A stretch of DNA of 56,292 nt from Olsenella sp. SW781 (GTDB taxonomy: Bacteria > Actinomycetota > Coriobacteriia > Coriobacteriales > Atopobiaceae): positions 1 to 56,292 of the forward strand of contig NZ_SJOU01000016.1 in the NCBI RefSeq assembly GCF_012027725.1. Direction: 5' to 3'. Below the pieces are notes generated by a model, which saw only the letters and a list, made by a program, of their open reading frames with translations, was not told the origin of the DNA and made no database searches. The position numbers were made by a program, and so were the translations under genes. Below are positions 1-7,960 of this stretch, in pieces (position 1 is the first letter of the stretch; every line of letters starts with the position of its first letter).

Positions 1-19
1 CGGCGGCAGCGCCAGGTGA
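1..19 (+). CDS. 3' end of an upstream gene (partial)
   Basis: Reading from base 2, five sense codons end in a TGA at 17-19. That TGA overlaps the GTG of the next gene as GTGA. This 4-base overlap is typical of coupled operon genes, so an upstream gene, probably another Tad-pilus component, likely ends here. Too little is present to name it. Confidence 0.4.
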
Positions 20-315
20 GTACAAGGGACAGGCCCCGGAGCGCCGACGTCCCGACGGGGGCGCGGGTGACGAGGCATGAGAGCGGGCGGTCCGTCGTGG
101 ACGAGGGGGCGAGCGTGCTGGAGGGCTACCAGTCGCGCGGGGACTGCGTCCTCGCCCACGCGGGATACATCGATCTGGCGGGGAGGGTATGGGCATGCGT
201 CGTGCAGGGAGCGGGATGGGCGGAGGTGTGCGTGGTGCAGGAGGGCGCATCCGGCGGGTGCGAGGTCGTCTCGTGGCGCATGGACGCAGGCGACGTCGAT
301 TCCGGGAGTCGCTGA
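16..315 (+). CDS. small hypothetical protein in Tad pilus operon
   Basis: This is a 99-residue protein that I do not recognise. The GTG start overlaps the stop of the upstream gene (GTGA), and its TGA overlaps the ATG of the next gene (TGATG). It therefore sits in a tightly coupled operon, which is the main evidence that it is real. There is no signal peptide or membrane segment. The C-terminal half is rich in Gly, Val and Cys and could be a small beta-rich fold. Its position directly before a pilin-like gene suggests a Tad accessory role, which is inference only. Confidence 0.5.
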   Translation: MSTRDRPRSADVPTGARVTRHESGRSVVDEGASVLEGYQSRGDCVLAHAGYIDLAGRVWACVVQGAGWAEVCVVQEGASGGCEVVSWRMDAGDVDSGSR

Positions 316-509
316 TGCGGTCGAGCTCCGGCCAGTCGACCCTCGAGTACATGCTCGTCCTTCTCGCCTTCATGGCCATGGTCTGCGCGCTCGCGCTCGT
401 CTGGCATGCGGCGCGTGACGGGAGGCTGCTCGCGCTCGCCACGGGGGCGGCGTCGCATGGGACGGGCCAGGGGGCGGTCTTGCTCCTCAAAGACGTGGCG
501 GCGTTCTGA
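315..509 (+). CDS. small Flp/TadE-like pseudopilin
   Basis: This 64-residue protein has a short polar leader, then Gly-Gln-Ser-Thr-Leu-Glu-Tyr and a hydrophobic helix of about 20 residues. Glu at position +5 after the Gly is the hallmark of type IV prepilins cut by a prepilin peptidase (TadV in Tad systems). I chose the ATG at 315 because it overlaps the preceding stop as TGATG; a longer upstream reading has no leader logic. The size suits a Flp major pilin or a minimal pseudopilin. It lies directly upstream of TadE-type genes with the same cleavage motif. Confidence 0.65.
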   Translation: MRSSSGQSTLEYMLVLLAFMAMVCALALVWHAARDGRLLALATGAASHGTGQGAVLLLKDVAAF

Positions 510-510
510 G

Positions 511-984
511 ATGGGGCGCGAGCTCTCGAGGAGCGGCCAGTCGACGGTGGAGGCGGCGCTGCTCATTCCCGTGACGCTCACCATCGTTGCGCTTCTCGTG
601 CAGCCGGCCTGCGTCCTGTACACGAGGTCGGTGATGTCGGCGACGGCCCACGAGCTCGCCCGCGTGGTCTCCACGAGCCGGGGGTCCGCCGACGAGGTGC
701 GAGCGTACGCGCTCAGGAGGCTCGCGGCGGTTCCCGAGGCGCCGCTGTTCCACGAGGGCGGACCCGACGCGTGGGAGGTCGTCGCGGAGGGCCCGGACGA
801 CGCGGGGCGCGTGAGCGTGTCGGTCGAGGGGCGCGTGAGGCCGCTTCCGCTTCTCGGGGCGATTGTGTCCGCGCTGGGAACGGCGGAGGGCGACGCGGTG
901 GTCGTGCGGGTCGAGGTGAGCTGCGACCTGCGGGCGAGCTGGATTGGGGGGAGCTATGACGAGTGGGTTGGCATGTGGGGCTGA
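511..984 (+). CDS. TadE-family pseudopilin
   Basis: This 157-residue protein begins with a short basic leader, then Gly-Gln-Ser-Thr-Val-Glu and a long hydrophobic helix (about residues 12-35). That is the TadE-like N-terminal pattern (Glu at +5 of the mature protein). The ATG at 511 follows the previous stop by one base. The rest is a soluble exported domain. TadE proteins are minor pseudopilins needed for assembly of Flp pili at the cytoplasmic membrane. Its 3' end overlaps the next gene, so translation is probably coupled. Confidence 0.75.
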   Translation: MGRELSRSGQSTVEAALLIPVTLTIVALLVQPACVLYTRSVMSATAHELARVVSTSRGSADEVRAYALRRLAAVPEAPLFHEGGPDAWEVVAEGPDDAGRVSVSVEGRVRPLPLLGAIVSALGTAEGDAVVVRVEVSCDLRASWIGGSYDEWVGMWG

Positions 985-3016
985 GCCGCGGCCGGGACTC
1001 GCGCCCGTCCTCGGTCTCTTCAGGGATGACGAAGGGGGGTTCACGACCGTCGCGGTGGCGGTCTCTCTCATCCTCAGCCTGTCCCTCGTCTTCGCGGCGG
1101 CGAGCGCCACATGGGTGGCCGGGCGTTCCTCGGAGGTGCAGCGCGTGGCGGACGCCTGCGCCCTCGCGGGCGAGAACACGGTCGCGGCCTTCTCGACGGT
1201 CGTCCAGGTCGTTGACGCATGCGTACTCAGCATGGGGCTCGCGGGCGTCATTGTGCTCGGGGCGGGGCTCGTGGTCTCGTGCGTGCCCGGGCTCTCCGCC
1301 GCGGGGGCGGAGGTCACGTCGGCGGGCGGGAGGATACTTGAGGCCCGGAGGTCGTTCGCGGAAAACGCGGGGGAGGGGATCGAGCGCCTCGAGGCGACGC
1401 TCCCGCTGCTGATCGTGGCCAACTCGGCGTCATGCGTCGAGGCGAACGAGGCGGGCGGCGTCTCGTACACGGGCTGCGCGATTCCGTTCCCCACCGAGTC
1501 GCGCTCGGACTTCTCCGCCCTCGAGGCCGATGTCGACGAGGACGAGCTCGTCGAGCTCTCCGACAAGATGCGGGAGGTCTCCGACGAGGTCGACGAGGCG
1601 CAGAGGCGAGCGGAGGAGGCGAAGGAGCGTGCGTGGCGGGCGGACTGCGTCACCGAGCCCTATTGCCTGCGGGAGCGCGCGGCCTCCCTCGCGGGGCTCG
1701 GGGTCGGGGAGAACCCCCACTATCCGACGGTGGACGCGTGGACCTTCGGGGTCCCGCTCCTGCGCGCCCGCGCCTACTACGCCGCGCGCCTGGCCTCGGC
1801 CCACGTCGGGGGCTCCGGCGCGGAGGAGATCACGGACTCCGCCTGTCGGCGGGCGTTCTACGAGTACGCCCTCGAGGAGGTGCGGTCCGGCTCCTACGAG
1901 GAGCACGCTGACGGAACGGTGAGCGTCGACCTCCCGAGCCTCCCGAGAAACGCCGACCAGACGCGCGGGACCAGGCTCTACACCGATGCCATGTGGCCGT
2001 GCACCGTCGAGGGTGGCGTGCGCACGCTGCACTCGTCCACGCTCTGCCCGGGCGCCGGGGGAGCTCCATCCGGGAGCGCGTCGCTCGCGGACGCCGAGGC
2101 GGGGTCTGTTGCCACGTGCGACCAGTGCCGCATGGACATCGGGGACATGGGGCGCGTCGCCTCGGCGTCGACGTCCATAGCCAACGGGTTCGAGCACCAC
2201 TGGCGCATCATCGTCGAGGCGTCGAGGGACTACGAGGCGGCGCGGCGGGACGAGGCGGCGGCGGAGGCGCGGCTGCAGGGGCTCGCGGAGCAGGGCGAGG
2301 GCGCGTTCGAGCGTGCGCTCGAGGAGCTCTCCGTCGCCCGGCCCACGCTCTGCCCTCCCGGCGCATGGGGGTGCGTCGCCGTGGTCGCGCGCTCGGGCTC
2401 GAGCGTCCCCTCAGAGCTGACCGCCTCGTTCCTCTCGTCCGCGGAGCTTCCCGACGGCGTCGCAGTGTCCGCCGCGGCGCTCGCCCCGGATGACGCCACG
2501 GCAGAGAACAACGTGCTCTCGAGCTTCTTCGACTCCCTCGGCGCGAGCGACTCGGCCCTCGGCGGCGCGCTCGACGGCGTGATGGGGCTTTGGGGGAGGC
2601 TGCTCGTCAGCTACGGCTCGGCGTACGAGAGCGTGGGAAGCGCCGGGTCTGAGTTTCTCGACGGGCTTGATGGGGTGCTCGGCGGAAGCGTGGGCGCGTG
2701 GCTGCGCGGGCGGCTCGAGCAGGTGCTGCGGGCCGCGGGCTTCGAGCCCGTTGACATGCGCCTGAGAAAGCCCGTGCTCACCAACACGCAGGACGTGCTC
2801 GACCAGGCGGGCCTCGGGCGGGTCTCGACCATTCGATCGCTCGTGAACGCCCTGCCCGACTCAGGATCTGCCCTCGACCTCGCCCATGCGGCGGGCCTCT
2901 GGCTCGTGGACGAGGTCGGGACGGACGAGTTCACCCTTGCCGAGATTCCCATCCCGGGGACCGAGCTCTCCATCCCGCTCACCATCGATCTCTCGAGGCT
3001 GGGAGGTGGCTCGTGA
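956..3016 (+). CDS. TadG-like large pilus-assembly protein
   Basis: This is a 686-residue protein with one N-terminal transmembrane helix (about residues 30-50) followed by a Val-Gln-Arg-Val-Ala-Asp-Ala-Cys-Ala-Leu-Ala-Gly motif. This matches the 'D-x-x-A-L-A-G' helix of TadG/TadE-like proteins. A second hydrophobic stretch is near residue 100. The remainder is a long, Ala/Glu-rich extracytoplasmic region with coiled-coil segments (about 190-220 and 420-460) and several Cys. The ATG at 956 has a strong GGGGGGAG ribosome site; a TTG at 944 would lie upstream of it. The gene overlaps TadE by 29 bases. Confidence 0.65.
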   Translation: MTSGLACGAEPRPGLAPVLGLFRDDEGGFTTVAVAVSLILSLSLVFAAASATWVAGRSSEVQRVADACALAGENTVAAFSTVVQVVDACVLSMGLAGVIVLGAGLVVSCVPGLSAAGAEVTSAGGRILEARRSFAENAGEGIERLEATLPLLIVANSASCVEANEAGGVSYTGCAIPFPTESRSDFSALEADVDEDELVELSDKMREVSDEVDEAQRRAEEAKERAWRADCVTEPYCLRERAASLAGLGVGENPHYPTVDAWTFGVPLLRARAYYAARLASAHVGGSGAEEITDSACRRAFYEYALEEVRSGSYEEHADGTVSVDLPSLPRNADQTRGTRLYTDAMWPCTVEGGVRTLHSSTLCPGAGGAPSGSASLADAEAGSVATCDQCRMDIGDMGRVASASTSIANGFEHHWRIIVEASRDYEAARRDEAAAEARLQGLAEQGEGAFERALEELSVARPTLCPPGAWGCVAVVARSGSSVPSELTASFLSSAELPDGVAVSAAALAPDDATAENNVLSSFFDSLGASDSALGGALDGVMGLWGRLLVSYGSAYESVGSAGSEFLDGLDGVLGGSVGAWLRGRLEQVLRAAGFEPVDMRLRKPVLTNTQDVLDQAGLGRVSTIRSLVNALPDSGSALDLAHAAGLWLVDEVGTDEFTLAEIPIPGTELSIPLTIDLSRLGGGS

Positions 3017-3492
3017 TGTCGGGGCGTGCCGGCCGGGGGCTGGGGAGGCGCGGCCAGATGACCGTTGAGCTTGCGGTCGTCGTGCCCGTGGTCATCGTCG
3101 TGGCGCTCATCGTGCTCAACCTCATGTGGTTCGTCGACGCGTGCGCCGCGTTCGACCAGGCCGCGCTCGACGCCGTCGTGGCGCATGGGGTCTCGCCCGC
3201 GGGGGAGCAGACGGGCTCTGCCGCCGTCGCGCAGGTCAAGGCGGCGCTCGAGCAGGCGATGGGCAGGGAGGGCACCTGCGAGGTGGAGGTGAGCGCCCAG
3301 GCGGTGTCGGGCGGGGGAGAGGCGGCGTCCCTCGTCGTCTCCCCTCTGCTCACGCGCTATACCTGCACGCTCGTCTACCGGCCGTGGCCGCGGCTGCTGA
3401 GGATGCCGGGCGTGACGTACGAGGCGCCCCTCGCGCTCCGGCACGAGCGGGAGCTCGTCGTCGACCGCTATCGGCCAGGGGTGGTGGTCTGA
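3016..3492 (+). CDS. TadE-like pseudopilin
   Basis: This 158-residue protein has the leader Arg-Arg-Gly-Gln-Met-Thr-Val-Glu followed by a strongly hydrophobic helix rich in Val and Ile. It is the fourth protein in this operon with a pilin-like N terminus and the third with the exact G-Q-x-T-[LV]-E pattern. The ATG at 3016 shares one base with the stop of the previous gene and has GGGAGG upstream. A GTG at 3013 is the alternative start. The C-terminal part is a small extracytoplasmic domain with one Cys pair. Confidence 0.7.
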   Translation: MSGRAGRGLGRRGQMTVELAVVVPVVIVVALIVLNLMWFVDACAAFDQAALDAVVAHGVSPAGEQTGSAAVAQVKAALEQAMGREGTCEVEVSAQAVSGGGEAASLVVSPLLTRYTCTLVYRPWPRLLRMPGVTYEAPLALRHERELVVDRYRPGVVV

Positions 3493-3849
3493 GTGGGCGT
3501 CGTGAGGGTGCGCTCCGACGAGAGGCCCTGGCTCTGCCACGAGCTCGTGGTGCTCTCGACGTGGGCGGAGAGGCTGCGGGGGCTGCTCGGGACGGACGAG
3601 GGGGCGGCGCCCGTGATGCTCCTGCGGTGCGGCTCCGTCCACACGTTTGGCATGAGCTACCCAATCGACGTCGCGTTTGTTGGCGAGCGTGGGGAGGTCC
3701 TCGAGGTTCGCAGAGGGGTCGGCCCGGGGGAGCTCCTGTCAAACCCCGGCGCCGAGTGCACGATCGAGCGGCCGGCGAGCGAGGGACGGTGGGTCGATGA
3801 GGGCGAGCACCTGTGGGTCGTCTCGCTCTCCGTGCCGCCCGCCACATAG
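3493..3849 (+). CDS. DUF192 family protein
   Basis: This 118-residue protein is recognisable as DUF192 by the series 'R..GLLG', 'C.SVHTFGM.YPIDV.F', and a late 'V.PG..L' segment. The family adopts a small beta-barrel fold and has no established biochemical role. It is often found next to Tad pilus genes in Actinobacteria. The GTG start lies directly after the previous stop, so it is the last gene of the pilus operon or coupled to it. No signal peptide is visible. Confidence 0.8.
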   Translation: MGVVRVRSDERPWLCHELVVLSTWAERLRGLLGTDEGAAPVMLLRCGSVHTFGMSYPIDVAFVGERGEVLEVRRGVGPGELLSNPGAECTIERPASEGRWVDEGEHLWVVSLSVPPAT

Positions 3850-3863
3850 CGAAGGAGGAGACG

Positions 3864-4400
3864 ATGGAACTGACGAGAAGCGCGCGGGGGAGCTACGAGA
3901 CCAAGCTGTGCCCCCGCTGCGGGGCCGAGCTCTACGCGGACATGAGCGTCTGCTACGGGTGCCTCTATGACTTCACGCGGGACGTGGGGCATGCCCCCGG
4001 CGCACTGCCTTCTCCCGCGGGGGTGGCACCCTCGACCGATGCCCTTGGCGGCGACACGGAGGACCTCTCCGCCGCGGCGTCGCTCGCGCGGCGGAGGGGG
4101 AGGGAGGTCGGGGTCGTCGTCCGTACGGCGTCGGTCGACCTCTGGGTTCCCGTCCCCGGGGGCGGGACGTCCGTGGGGAGGGACCCGTCGAACGACGTCG
4201 TGCTCCACTCGCTCGCCGTCTCTCGACGCCACCTGAGCATGGTCCCGACGCCGGATGGCATGGAGGTCGAGGACCTGGGCTCCAAGAACCCCGCCACGTA
4301 TCGGGGGAGAGACGTCGCCGGGCGCATCATCGTGCCCTATGGGGACGAGATAGACCTCTGCGGATGCCGCCTCGTCATGACCGGGCCCGAGGCGTCGTAG
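3864..4400 (+). CDS. zinc-ribbon and FHA domain protein
   Basis: This 178-residue protein starts at the ATG at 3864, after a strong AAGGAGGAG site. Residues about 13-35 carry Cys-Pro-Arg-Cys ... Cys-Tyr-Gly-Cys, a zinc ribbon. The C-terminal half (about 85-178) is a forkhead-associated domain: 'SVGRDPSNDVVL..LAVSRRHL' and 'V.DLGSKNPATYRG' match the conserved Gly-Arg, Ser-Arg-x-His and Asn positions used to bind phosphothreonine. Family knowledge suggests a reader for a Ser/Thr kinase; no kinase is in the window. Confidence 0.85.
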   Translation: MELTRSARGSYETKLCPRCGAELYADMSVCYGCLYDFTRDVGHAPGALPSPAGVAPSTDALGGDTEDLSAAASLARRRGREVGVVVRTASVDLWVPVPGGGTSVGRDPSNDVVLHSLAVSRRHLSMVPTPDGMEVEDLGSKNPATYRGRDVAGRIIVPYGDEIDLCGCRLVMTGPEAS

Positions 4401-4404
4401 CGGC

Positions 4405-4980
4405 ATGTCGGAAGAGGCTCCGTGGCGCGACGAGGGGACGCGCAGGGAGGTCGACTTCGGACGAGTCGGCAGCAAGTCGTATCGGGCACTCGTGAGACAT
4501 GCGGCCGGCGAGCGTGCTGCGGATGCCGTCCTCGAGGGCATCAGGAGGATGCTGCGCCATCGCAGCGGAACGCCATACGAGGACCTCTACGTCCATGACA
4601 TGCGGGACGGCTCGCTCGTGGGAAGTGTCGTGAACGCCCGGGCGCCAAAGAGGGTCGAGTTCACGGAGGGGCTGGCGAAGGCGACCTCGGAGGCCGTGGA
4701 CGATGGGGCTGAGATCGCCATCGTCCACAATCATCCTGACGGCTTTCCTCCGTCTGCGGCAGACATACGCAGCCTCATCGCAAACCGCGCGAGGCGCTGC
4801 ATCATCGCCTGCCACGACGGGAGCCTGTATGTCTTCGAGATAGTCGGCGATCCCGTGCCCGGGTATAGTATTGATGACGCAACAATTCGGATGCTCTCGC
4901 AGCTGCGTGGCGGGAGCGAGCCTGACTTGCTGAGGGGTTACGAGGAGAGTCTGGGGGTGCGAGTTGAGCATCTACGCTGA
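4405..4980 (+). CDS. JAB/MPN (RadC-like) domain protein
   Basis: This 191-residue protein has His-Asn-His-Pro-Asp-Gly-Phe-Pro-Pro-Ser-Ala-Ala-Asp in its centre. This resembles the JAMM metal-binding motif (H-x-H ... S-x-x-D) of RadC and other JAB-fold proteins, with one residue fewer between the second His and the Ser than in RadC. No DNA-repair HhH region is visible, so it is not a full RadC. It begins four bases after the FHA gene and overlaps a small downstream gene. Activity as a metallopeptidase or deubiquitinase-like enzyme is a family-based guess. Confidence 0.7.
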   Translation: MSEEAPWRDEGTRREVDFGRVGSKSYRALVRHAAGERAADAVLEGIRRMLRHRSGTPYEDLYVHDMRDGSLVGSVVNARAPKRVEFTEGLAKATSEAVDDGAEIAIVHNHPDGFPPSAADIRSLIANRARRCIIACHDGSLYVFEIVGDPVPGYSIDDATIRMLSQLRGGSEPDLLRGYEESLGVRVEHLR

Positions 4981-5215
4981 GGTTAACCGCAGGTTCCACG
5001 AACTGTATTGCGGCGATGATGACCGCAACGAGTTCGCCGAGATTCTCGAGAAGATGTCGCCAGAAGACCAAGGGCTCTGGCGGATGGAGGCGGAGTTCGA
5101 ATTCTCCTACCGTGCCGGTCGAGGCAGCAGGTCCGGTTATGCAGAGGATGCCGAGCGCGCCATCATGGAGCGCTTCGCCGACGAGGAGGCGGCGCGCTCG
5201 GAAAGGGCGGCGTAG
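4964..5215 (+). CDS. small acidic protein overlapping the JAB gene
   Basis: This 83-residue protein has a TTG start at 4964 inside the end of the JAB gene (17-base overlap) and GGGGGTG upstream. It is helical-looking and acidic, rich in Glu, Asp, Arg and Tyr. It has no membrane segment, no Cys and no C-terminal Gly-Gly, so it does not look like a ubiquitin-type tag. I do not recognise the family. The overlap suggests co-translation and a functional pair with the JAB protein. Confidence 0.55.
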   Translation: MSIYAEVNRRFHELYCGDDDRNEFAEILEKMSPEDQGLWRMEAEFEFSYRAGRGSRSGYAEDAERAIMERFADEEAARSERAA

Positions 5216-5268
5216 CCCCGTTCTTCTCGCCCGACCCTCTCCCCTGTGGAGGCGCCGGAAAAAAGTCT

Positions 5269-5296
5269 TTGACATGCCGGGCGAGTTTGGTATAGT
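5269..5296 (+). promoter_or_regulatory. tRNA-Phe promoter
   Basis: TTGACA at 5269-5274 and TATAGT at 5291-5296 are separated by 16 bases. This is close to the sigma-70/SigA consensus and ends 16 bases before the tRNA. Confidence 0.85.
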
Positions 5297-5312
5297 AATT
5301 CCCGCACCAAAT

Positions 5313-5388
5313 GGCTGGGTAGCTCAGTTGGTAGAGCAGGGGACTGAAAATCCCCGTGTCAGGGGTTCGACTCCCTTCCCCGCCACCA
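5313..5388 (+). tRNA. tRNA-Phe (GAA)
   Basis: The 76 bases fold as a cloverleaf: a 7-bp acceptor stem, a GCTC/GAGC D stem, a 5-bp anticodon stem with loop CTGAAAA (anticodon GAA), a 5-base variable loop and a T arm with loop TTCGACT. The CCA end is encoded. The acceptor stem has a U-C mismatch at pair 4-69, and the T stem has one G-U pair. It stands alone between its own promoter and terminator. Confidence 0.95.
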
Positions 5389-5396
5389 GAACTTTC

Positions 5397-5430
5397 GCAG
5401 GTCGGAGGCCATGTGTCTCCGACCTGCTTT
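5397..5430 (+). terminator. terminator after tRNA-Phe
   Basis: GCAGGTCGGAG and CTCCGACCTGC form a perfect 11-bp stem with a 9-base loop, followed by TTTGCT. It ends the tRNA transcript and may also serve the convergent acylphosphatase gene. Confidence 0.8.
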
Positions 5431-5467
5431 GCTATCGGTGCAAGCCTCGCGCGAGAGGGCCACCCCC

Positions 5468-5812
5468 CTAGTAGCGCACCTCGAACTCGGTCTCGTCGGG
5501 GACGAGGGGGATGTCCTCCCGCTCGTCGACCGTGTAGCTGATGGGGTAGCGCCGATACGCCTCGAGCATGCGCGAGAAGAACGCGCCGACGTGCGCGGCG
5601 GCGCCCTGGATCTCCGCCGTGACCGACCCGTCGCTCTCGTTTCTCACCCAGCCCGTGAGGGAGAGCTCGCGGGCGACGCCCATCGAGGTCCAGCGGAAGC
5701 CCACGCCCTGGACCTGCCCCACGAAGCGCAGGCGCAGCCTGCGGGCGTCGTCGGGGAGCGGGGCGGCCGGGGCCTTCTCGGTCTGCGCCGACCTGCGTCT
5801 GAAGTTGAACAT
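5468..5812 (-). CDS. acyP: acylphosphatase
   Basis: This 114-residue protein carries the full acylphosphatase signature: 'VGQVQGVGFRW' with the phosphate-binding loop and catalytic Arg, and 'GWVRNESDGSV' with the catalytic Asn. It hydrolyses acyl phosphates such as acetyl phosphate and carbamoyl phosphate in the cytoplasm. There is an N-terminal extension of about 25 charged residues before the domain. It is a single gene, convergent with the tRNA unit and divergent from the esterase operon. Confidence 0.93.
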   Translation of the reverse strand: MFNFRRRSAQTEKAPAAPLPDDARRLRLRFVGQVQGVGFRWTSMGVARELSLTGWVRNESDGSVTAEIQGAAAHVGAFFSRMLEAYRRYPISYTVDEREDIPLVPDETEFEVRY

Positions 5813-5932
5813 GACGCCTCCTCCCTGCCGTGGCTGTTCTGAATTGGTGTTCGCCCGCGGCGCACGGCCGCGCCGTCGGGCCGTTGCTTACAATAGTAGC
5901 CGCGAACGAACGCCCGCGCACAAGGAGGAACG

Positions 5933-7960
5933 ATGGGCTGTACAAGAAGAGAGTTTCTCGCGCTGGCCTCGGCATCTGCCGCCGTTGGCCTTGCCGCCTG
6001 CACCCCCGAGGCGCAGCCGTCCGAGCCCGCCACCCCGGAGGAGCCCGGCGAGAAGAACCCCGACGTCGACCTCTCTGAGTTCGAGTCGCTCTCCATCGAC
6101 GCCTCGAAGTGGCACTACGATGAGGACAACGACGTCTACTACCAGCTCGGGCTCACCTACTGCCTCTCCCCGGCGACCGAGACCTACGAGTCGCTCGCGA
6201 TCTTCGTTCCCGGCGCCTACTTCACCGCCGAGAAGAAGGGCGACACCTACGCCTGCACCGTGAACGAGAAGGCCGTGGTGGGCAGTTTCACCCCCGCGAC
6301 CGCGCCCATCCTCATGCCCATCAACACCGGTACGCTCTCGGCCCAGATGAGCCCCACGGTGTATGGCTACGAGGGGCTCGCCCCCTACCTCGAGGCCGGC
6401 TGCGTCTATGTCTACGCGGGCTTCCGCGGCCGGTCGGCCGGGTATGACACCGCCTCGGGCTCCGACGAGCTCTTCCCGGGCGGCTCTCCCTGGCCGGTCG
6501 TCGACCTCAAGGCGGCCGTCCGCTACCTGCGTTACAACGCCGGCGCCCTGCCGTGCGACGCGAGCCGCGTCTTCGTCTTCGGCTTCTCGGCCGGCGGCGG
6601 CGTGAGCGCCGTGCTCGGCTCCTCGGGCGATGCGGCCGAGTTCGCTCCCTACCTCGACTCCATCGGCGCTGTCACGCACGACGCCGAGGGCAACGCGGTC
6701 TCCGACGCCATCGCGGGAAGCGCCTCGTGGTGCCCCCTCACCTCCTTCGACGTCGCCGACGCCGCCTACGAGTGGGGGGCCGGCCAGTACGCGAGTGCCG
6801 ACACCCGCGCGGAGGGCACCTGGACCCGCGCCCTCTCCCAGGACCTCGCCGCCGCCTACGGCGCCTGGGTGAACGAGATGGACCTGCGCTCCGCGGAGGA
6901 CGAGCAGCTCACGCTCGACGAGACGGAGGCGGGCATCTTCGCGATGGGCTCCTACGCGAGCGCCCTTCTCGGCAACATCGACGACGCCGCGACCTACTTC
7001 GTGCAGAACACGGCGTTCCCGTACACCTACACCCCGCAGCGCCTCGAGGAGCCCACGTTCCCCGGCGACCCCAACCTCGTGGCGACCCGCGCCTCCGAGG
7101 CGGCCGCCCAGTCCGCCACGTCGACGCCGCAGGCCGAGGCGCAGGCGGACGGCACGGGGGAGGCCCCCGCGGACGGCGGGGCCGGGACGGACTCCGAGGC
7201 TGGAACCGAGGCCGGCGCCGACGAGACGGCCGAGGCTACCGAGACGGCCGACGCCGCCCCTGCCGCGTCGCCCACGAGCGCCGCGAGCGCTCTCACGGGC
7301 GTGGCTCAGGTCCAGTCGACGATCTACGACTCGGCCCAGAACTACTTCGCCGCCCTCAACAACGAGGGCTGGTGGATCAACTACAACCACCGCTCCCAGA
7401 GCGTCTCGGTGGCGAGCCTGCGCGACTTCTCCGTCAACCTGCGCCCGGCGAACTCCCCGGCGTCCCCCTTCGACCTGCCCAACCGCAGCTCGCGCACGAA
7501 CCAGCTCTTCGGCATCGGCGAGGAGTCGACCCTGCACTTCGACGCCGTGGCGGCGGAGCTCGTCGCGGCGAACGTCGACGCGTACGCCACGTGCGAGGGG
7601 TGGAACCCCGAGTACGAGGCGGCATGGGAGGAGGACCTCGAGAAGGTCGACGCGCTCGAGACCGACATGGCCACGCGCGTGTCGATGATGAACCCGCTCT
7701 TCTGGCTGAGCGGCCACTACGCGGGCTACGGCCAGGCGTCCGTCGCCCCGCACTGGCGCGTCAACGAGGGCCTCTTCGACACCGACGCCCCGCTCGGGAC
7801 CGCCGCCAACATCGTCTTCGCGCTGCGCAAGTACGACGGCGTCTCCGACGTCTCCTACACCCCCGTCTGGGGCCAGGGGCACGTCCTCGCCGAGAGGGCC
7901 GGCTCCGCGACGTCCAACCTCGTCGAGTGGGTCGTCTCCTGCTGCACGGCGGCGCAGTGA
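5933..7960 (+). CDS. Tat-exported tannase-like esterase lipoprotein
   Basis: This is a 675-residue secreted alpha/beta hydrolase. Residues 4-9 (Thr-Arg-Arg-Glu-Phe-Leu) form a twin-arginine signal, and Leu-Ala-Ala-Cys ends at Cys23, a lipobox. The nucleophile lies in Gly-Phe-Ser-Ala-Gly-Gly (Ser219), and a late Gly-Gln-Gly-His (His650) suits the catalytic His. The segment 'CPLTSFDVADAAYEW' resembles bacterial (subtype B) tannases, which cut galloyl esters of plant tannins. An Ala/Glu/Thr-rich low-complexity insert covers about residues 385-450. The ATG has an AAGGAGG site. Substrate is inferred from family only. Its stop overlaps brnQ. Confidence 0.75.
   Translation: MGCTRREFLALASASAAVGLAACTPEAQPSEPATPEEPGEKNPDVDLSEFESLSIDASKWHYDEDNDVYYQLGLTYCLSPATETYESLAIFVPGAYFTAEKKGDTYACTVNEKAVVGSFTPATAPILMPINTGTLSAQMSPTVYGYEGLAPYLEAGCVYVYAGFRGRSAGYDTASGSDELFPGGSPWPVVDLKAAVRYLRYNAGALPCDASRVFVFGFSAGGGVSAVLGSSGDAAEFAPYLDSIGAVTHDAEGNAVSDAIAGSASWCPLTSFDVADAAYEWGAGQYASADTRAEGTWTRALSQDLAAAYGAWVNEMDLRSAEDEQLTLDETEAGIFAMGSYASALLGNIDDAATYFVQNTAFPYTYTPQRLEEPTFPGDPNLVATRASEAAAQSATSTPQAEAQADGTGEAPADGGAGTDSEAGTEAGADETAEATETADAAPAASPTSAASALTGVAQVQSTIYDSAQNYFAALNNEGWWINYNHRSQSVSVASLRDFSVNLRPANSPASPFDLPNRSSRTNQLFGIGEESTLHFDAVAAELVAANVDAYATCEGWNPEYEAAWEEDLEKVDALETDMATRVSMMNPLFWLSGHYAGYGQASVAPHWRVNEGLFDTDAPLGTAANIVFALRKYDGVSDVSYTPVWGQGHVLAERAGSATSNLVEWVVSCCTAAQ

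Noticed and set aside
4405-4980. RadC DNA-repair protein
   Set aside because: The JAMM motif is one residue shorter than in RadC and the N-terminal HhH region is missing.
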